Positions 59,626-64,000 of a stretch of 64,000 nt of DNA are shown here, piece by piece. The notes below the pieces were generated by a model. That model was not told where the DNA came from and did no database searches. It was given only the letters and a program-made list of their open reading frames with translations. The stretch covers positions 12,904,660 to 12,968,659 of the forward strand of contig NC_092465.1 in NCBI RefSeq assembly GCF_047495875.1, given 5' to 3'. Each line of letters opens with the position of its first letter. Position 1 is the first letter of the stretch. This DNA comes from Pithys albifrons albifrons (taxonomy: Eukaryota; Chordata; Aves; Passeriformes; Thamnophilidae). A program made the translations under genes and the position numbers.

Positions 59626-60941
59626 CTACACAAAACTCTGATACCAAGGAGTCAGCCACTACTTGCAGTGGCCTGACCTCTACGTAAGCACATCTGAACT
59701 TGAAATTGCAATAAAACAGTGACCTGTTCTTGCATTTTAAATACAAAATTATCCCAAATTCCTCTATTCCCATTAGTGGCTTCTTCTCCCTCAACTACAA
59801 AGACATTATATGATACTGTAAAGTTAAAACACTTGTTTTCACTTGCATGTTCTTATGCAACTTCATAAATAATAAAGAAACACAGGTTTGCTTCACTCCA
59901 GAAGTTTAAAACATCCACTATGCAAAATCCAAAATTAAGAATAGCACAACAGATTCTTCCTATCACCTTGGCAGATCTCACAGATCTTTAATGCAAGCTT
60001 GCAAATCCTTTTTTTTTTTCTTATTTAAGCAGAGTTGTAAAATAGACATTTCTACTTCATTAACAATCTCTTTTCCCCTGTCAGATGCAGGGGCAAGCAG
60101 GCCAAAGTACGTCAGACAGTATTAAGTTATGTCCTGGCTGACACTTTCTCGGTTCTTCAGGGCTGGATCTCTGAAAACAATGTTTTTGTATTTCTGGGAT
60201 CTGTGGCAACTTGAAATGTAGTGAAACAATTTGAAAATCATTAAAACACCTTCTTTATCCTAAAAGCCAAATAAAAATTAATTTTCAAAGTCCTCTACTA
60301 CAACTTCTCATCTTTTTTCCCTTTTAATAGATAAAGAATGTTGCACTTTAAAAGCAGCTAACTTCAGAAAACACGTAAAAACAGTGTGTTCAAGGGTAGA
60401 AGTTTGTTCTTCATGTGGTTAAAGGCCCCCGGGAATACCAATGAGCCATGAAGCTGGAGTCTTAACCTCTGACTTAACAATTAACCTCGTGAATCATATG
60501 GTAGAACTGGTGTCTGTCAGGAAATACTTCTGTTTCTTTTCAACTGGAGCGCAGCAGCAAAAAACAAAGAAAATTTTCTAGAAAGCAAAAAAAAAAATTA
60601 CTCTTTGCCTTTTCAGGAACTCTGATAGCTTTATTCTTAAAAAATGAAAATAATTCTATTCCATTTCCAAACAATATTTTTTAGAAGAGGTCTTATTGGA
60701 AAAAAATAGGTTAGTTTTCAGATCATCCATGTATCTTCAATATTTTCAGACAATCATGGTTCAAAAGGAGGAGCAGTTACATCCTCTATTTCTCTTAGAT
60801 TTTTGAAACCACATTATAACCCACTAGTTTCATGTGTAGTTTTACAACAAATGTGACTTCCTGCATGGGTCTCAATGATAAACCCAGCTAAAAAAATAGA
60901 TCTTTCAATCATTAAGGAAAACCTTAATACAATTTAAAAGA

Positions 60942-60974
60942 TCTACCTATCTATCTGTATATAGATAGATATAT
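60942..60974. repeat. (CTAT)n/(ATAG)n inverted simple repeat
   Basis: CTATCTATCT is followed after a 4-nt GTAT by ATAGATAGATATAT, so the tetranucleotide repeat folds on itself as a hairpin. Confidence 0.85.
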
Positions 60975-61234
60975 ACTGTTTTTAGTGTAAGAGTGACATG
61001 TGGCTTCTGGTCCACATGTTATTTTATCTTCAAAGACTAAATACCAACAGCAAAATATGCAGAGCCTTTGTCCTAAAGCTTTTTCCCCCTCTATGGTCAG
61101 CTTTGGGTCCGTTGTTCTTATCTCAGAGACAGCTCATGAGGCAATTCCCAGCCTCTGCTGGGAAGCAGTTCCAAGCAAGGCCCATGGGCATCTCAGAGGC
61201 TGGTCATGGTGGGTTGGAGAGCACAGGTGCCAGC

Positions 61235-61390
61235 ACCGCTGTGCATCCCCGCGTTCCTCGCGTTGCGCTCATGGACGAACGCGGGGCACCGTCCGTCCGC
61301 GGCACGGCTCCTCGGCGGGGCCCACGCGTCCCACGGGCTTCCAGCACGGACACACCGGTCGGCAGCGTCAAAGGGCCTGGAGTGTTGGGG
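61235..61390. promoter_or_regulatory. small isolated CpG cluster
   Basis: About 150 bp with many CpGs (for example gaacgcggggcaccgtccgt and cgcggcacggctcctcggcg) in AT-rich surroundings. It could be a small CpG-island promoter or an undecayed GC-rich insertion. If it is a promoter, it is correctly placed to start the minus-strand gene that reads left from here, but no splice-linked first exon could be shown. Confidence 0.35.
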
Positions 61391-64000
61391 AGTGGGAGGG
61401 GGCACAATTAGTCAATGGGCACGGAGGAGGAAGAGGGTGGAAAAGTAAAGCAAAAGTAAAGGCGAGAAGATTGATGCGAAAAGATGAGGAAAAAAGGCGT
61501 TGCTGGGAGGTGAAGACTGAAGGAGGCGGCGTGCGAGTGTACATGGGACACTGCCAAATAAACCCCTTTCCTGCACACCATCATGCACATTTTTGCACAA
61601 GCCTGAAAAGACAAGTTAAGCTCTTTCATATATACATTGCCCACACTTAGCAAAGGAAAAGCACTTTATATTTCAAAGCACTTCACAAAACTGAGCTAGA
61701 GCCATGTGCATTTTACAGATGGAAGAAAATAATGTGATGGAGGAACAGACCTCCCAGCATACAACATGCTTTATTTGCAGAAAACAAGTTTAAGTGGCAG
61801 CTCTAAATGTACACCTGAAACAGACATCTACAAGCAAGACCAGTTTTCAAAGTCACTGGAAAAAGCAGATGCTAATGCAAATTAAAAAAAAAAGCGAAGA
61901 AAATAGAAACATAGAAAAATGAGCATTACTGTGAAGGAAAAACAGTAGAGCAAACACGAATCATTCACAATTTAGGTGACTAAGGGACTAACACTACTGA
62001 AGAAGGTGACTGCAGCTTAGATTAACATAAAAAATTTAGTTGAAAAAGGGCCATTTTACAAAAGGTCACAATAAAAACTAAGACCTTGCTTTCTAATTTT
62101 GCATATGAAGTCATAATGGTTTGTAAATTTTAAATTTTGAATTCCTAAAATCAAATCCACAGAAATGCCATGCACAGTTATGGCTTGTCTATACCACAAT
62201 TGGAATAAAGTGCTCCAAAAGCCAGAAAAAAGAGCAAGGGAGAACACTCATCACTGTGAACAGTGTTTTGAAAAATATTTTTATGCAGGAGCTCTTAGCT
62301 AGAAAACTGGAAGGCTTTAGGCACAAACATCTCCAAAGCAGCAAGGATAAGCAATTTACTGAAACAGCTGAATTCTAAAATACTTAAAAAATGGGCAATG
62401 ATCTGTCGTCTGTGTAGCACTAGGATCCTTCACTGGTACATTTTAGGAGAAGCTGATGCAAAGGTATAATCAGATAACAAAAAAGTGCTTGGGAAAAAAG
62501 CACTTCACAAACTACTGAAGCAAGGACAGTCCTAAAACAAAGGTATTCCCTCAGTTTAATGAAAAGACTCTACTTAATGAGCCAAATCTAAACAAAGTAG
62601 AAAGACTGTTGCTGTTCACAGAGAGGGGCCAACAGCCTTCAGCTCAAATTCCACCTTCTCACGTTCCAGAACAGCCAAGCAGCCAGAGCATTAGCTGGAA
62701 GATCACACATGTAAAGGCAGGGAAGCAGGAAAGCATGCAGGAATCACACGAGCAGTAAATTATTAACATTCAGGGATAGTCCTCCTTTAGAAAAGAGACA
62801 GGATTTATATAAAAGTCACCCATGGGCAAACTCAAAATTTTGTTTTTTTGTGAAATATGCTGAGGAAGTGACCCATGAATACTGAGGGCTCCAATCCTCA
62901 ACAGTTTGTTACATTACATTCCCATTTCTGTCATGTATGTGGTTCAGGGAAAGCTACATCCACCAGCAGGCAAAAAAAGAAAAAAGAAAAAAATCCCCTA
63001 CTTCTTCCACAGTAAGGAAGAAGCTATTAAACCTTTGTCTCCTGTCCTATCTTGGCCCCGACAGACCTTCCTGGGAAAAGACTAAACTTAGAATGATACA
63101 GATCATGTTTTATGCTTCCCAGATTTGCAGCTAATACTCCAGATCACTTGCAGATCCCATAGACCAGTACAGCTTTCCTATACTATCAATTTTACAGGAA
63201 TGGAGCAAAGTGAAAAAAAGAAAAAAACCCCAAACCTATGAAATCCTTCCTATCTGGCACAATTGCTGTTGGCAGCTGCAGCATTAACATTTTAAATTAC
63301 AGGAAACATTGACATTATAAGGGATCTAAGCTGCAAGGTAGCCAGTACAAGGATCTGCCAAGCAGAGTACAGAAACCCATGAGGTCAGGACCTTACTTCT
63401 AAACCCCTTCAATCTAACTATCTAGAAAATCCACAGTCCAAAAGATTTTGGTGTTCTCAAAGATTGTTGGCAAGCTCTCTCTAAAAGAAGACTATTTTTC
63501 TGACAGAAAGCAAAGATAATTCATGCAGAAACAGGCCAATTAAAGACAGTAGCAGTTGAAAGGAGATCTTGTTAGCAGCACCAGGACACCCTTGCAGGTG
63601 CAATAGCCAAATCACAGCCCTCGGCAGCAAGTACATATGTTCTGGCAATTATATTAACCTAACCCCACTTCCCATCTAGGAAACCAGAATGTAGCTCAAT
63701 TGCTGACTCAACACCAAACTGTTGTCTTCTTTCTACAGCTGGATTTGCCCTTTATTACAGGCAGTACTGTTTCCAGTGAACACACTAAAACCAGAAGACA
63801 ACTGCTTTCAATAATTATGGGTCTCAAAGAAACACAGCACATTTGCAGGACAAGCACGACACTCTCAATTAAAATGCATCAATTGCCAAGAAGCTTGTCT
63901 TCTTTATGACATGCTGCTTAGTGTTACATGCAGGAGTATTTCACATTCACTCCCCCTCTTCTATACAAAGGCTACATCCTGCAGCAGCTGACATGTTAGC
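61391..64000. other. AT-rich non-coding DNA at the right end
   Basis: No coding exon or clear interspersed repeat was recognised. Donor-like GTAAGG on the minus strand near 63390 lacks a plausible partner acceptor in phase. Possibly more intron or upstream sequence of the minus-strand gene. Confidence 0.4.

Noticed and set aside
61000..61650. 216-codon plus-strand frame over the small CpG cluster
   Set aside because: Its openness depends on the CpG-rich patch; several overlapping frames on both strands are equally open. No splice sites or domain.
1..64000. tRNA, rRNA, CRISPR arrays, endogenous viral genes
   Set aside because: No cloverleaf with A and B boxes, no ribosomal sequence, no regularly spaced short repeats with unique spacers and no retroviral pol or env motifs were seen. 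The only reverse-transcriptase-like frame is CR1.

Overview
The window looks like a vertebrate nuclear chromosome, most likely a bird. Genes are split into small exons with GT-AG introns. There are several CR1 LINE fragments of avian/reptilian type, one MIR-like SINE, dinucleotide microsatellites, one strong CpG island and a background of about 40% GC. There are no operons, phage genes or bacterial signals. Nearly all open frames above 60 codons are chance frames; the real coding sequence is in spliced exons, reconstructed here by matching splice sites and codon phase.

Layout. 1-19.7 kb has no gene I can support: a MIR-like SINE (about 2.2 kb), a degenerate CR1 reverse-transcriptase fragment (2.56-3.61 kb), two CR1 3' ends (7.5 and 11.9 kb) and possible conserved non-coding blocks. 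19.76-20.76 kb is a CpG island with Sp1-type boxes and, at its left edge, a short GC-rich tandem repeat. It is the best promoter candidate for the gene to its right. 28.7-35.2 kb holds a complete plus-strand gene of seven coding exons: 1365 nt including the stop, 454 aa, every junction in phase. It encodes a kelch beta-propeller protein whose last exon carries a long low-complexity insert between kelch repeats. Three short upstream ORFs precede its start codon.

35.2-42.4 kb is the convergent intergenic and 3'UTR zone. From 55.37 kb leftwards to 42.36 kb, eleven minus-strand exons join in phase (1122 nt after the first split base) to give the C-terminal 373 residues of a protein I cannot name. 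It is low in complexity, has an adaptor-like DPFEDTF motif, one helical segment and a basic RGRRKKK tail. Its 5' part lies to the right or outside the window. Introns of this gene contain a minisatellite of roughly 29-bp units (44.5-45.0 kb), two CR1 3' ends, a 20-bp T run, an AT/AC microsatellite and a (CA)10 just upstream of an acceptor. 56.4-64 kb has a plus-strand CR1 3' end, a small isolated CpG cluster at 61.3 kb and otherwise AT-rich sequence.

The two genes are tail to tail. No functional link between them can be seen from sequence. I see no tRNA, rRNA, CRISPR array or intact mobile element. All family assignments come from reading the sequence, without database searches.
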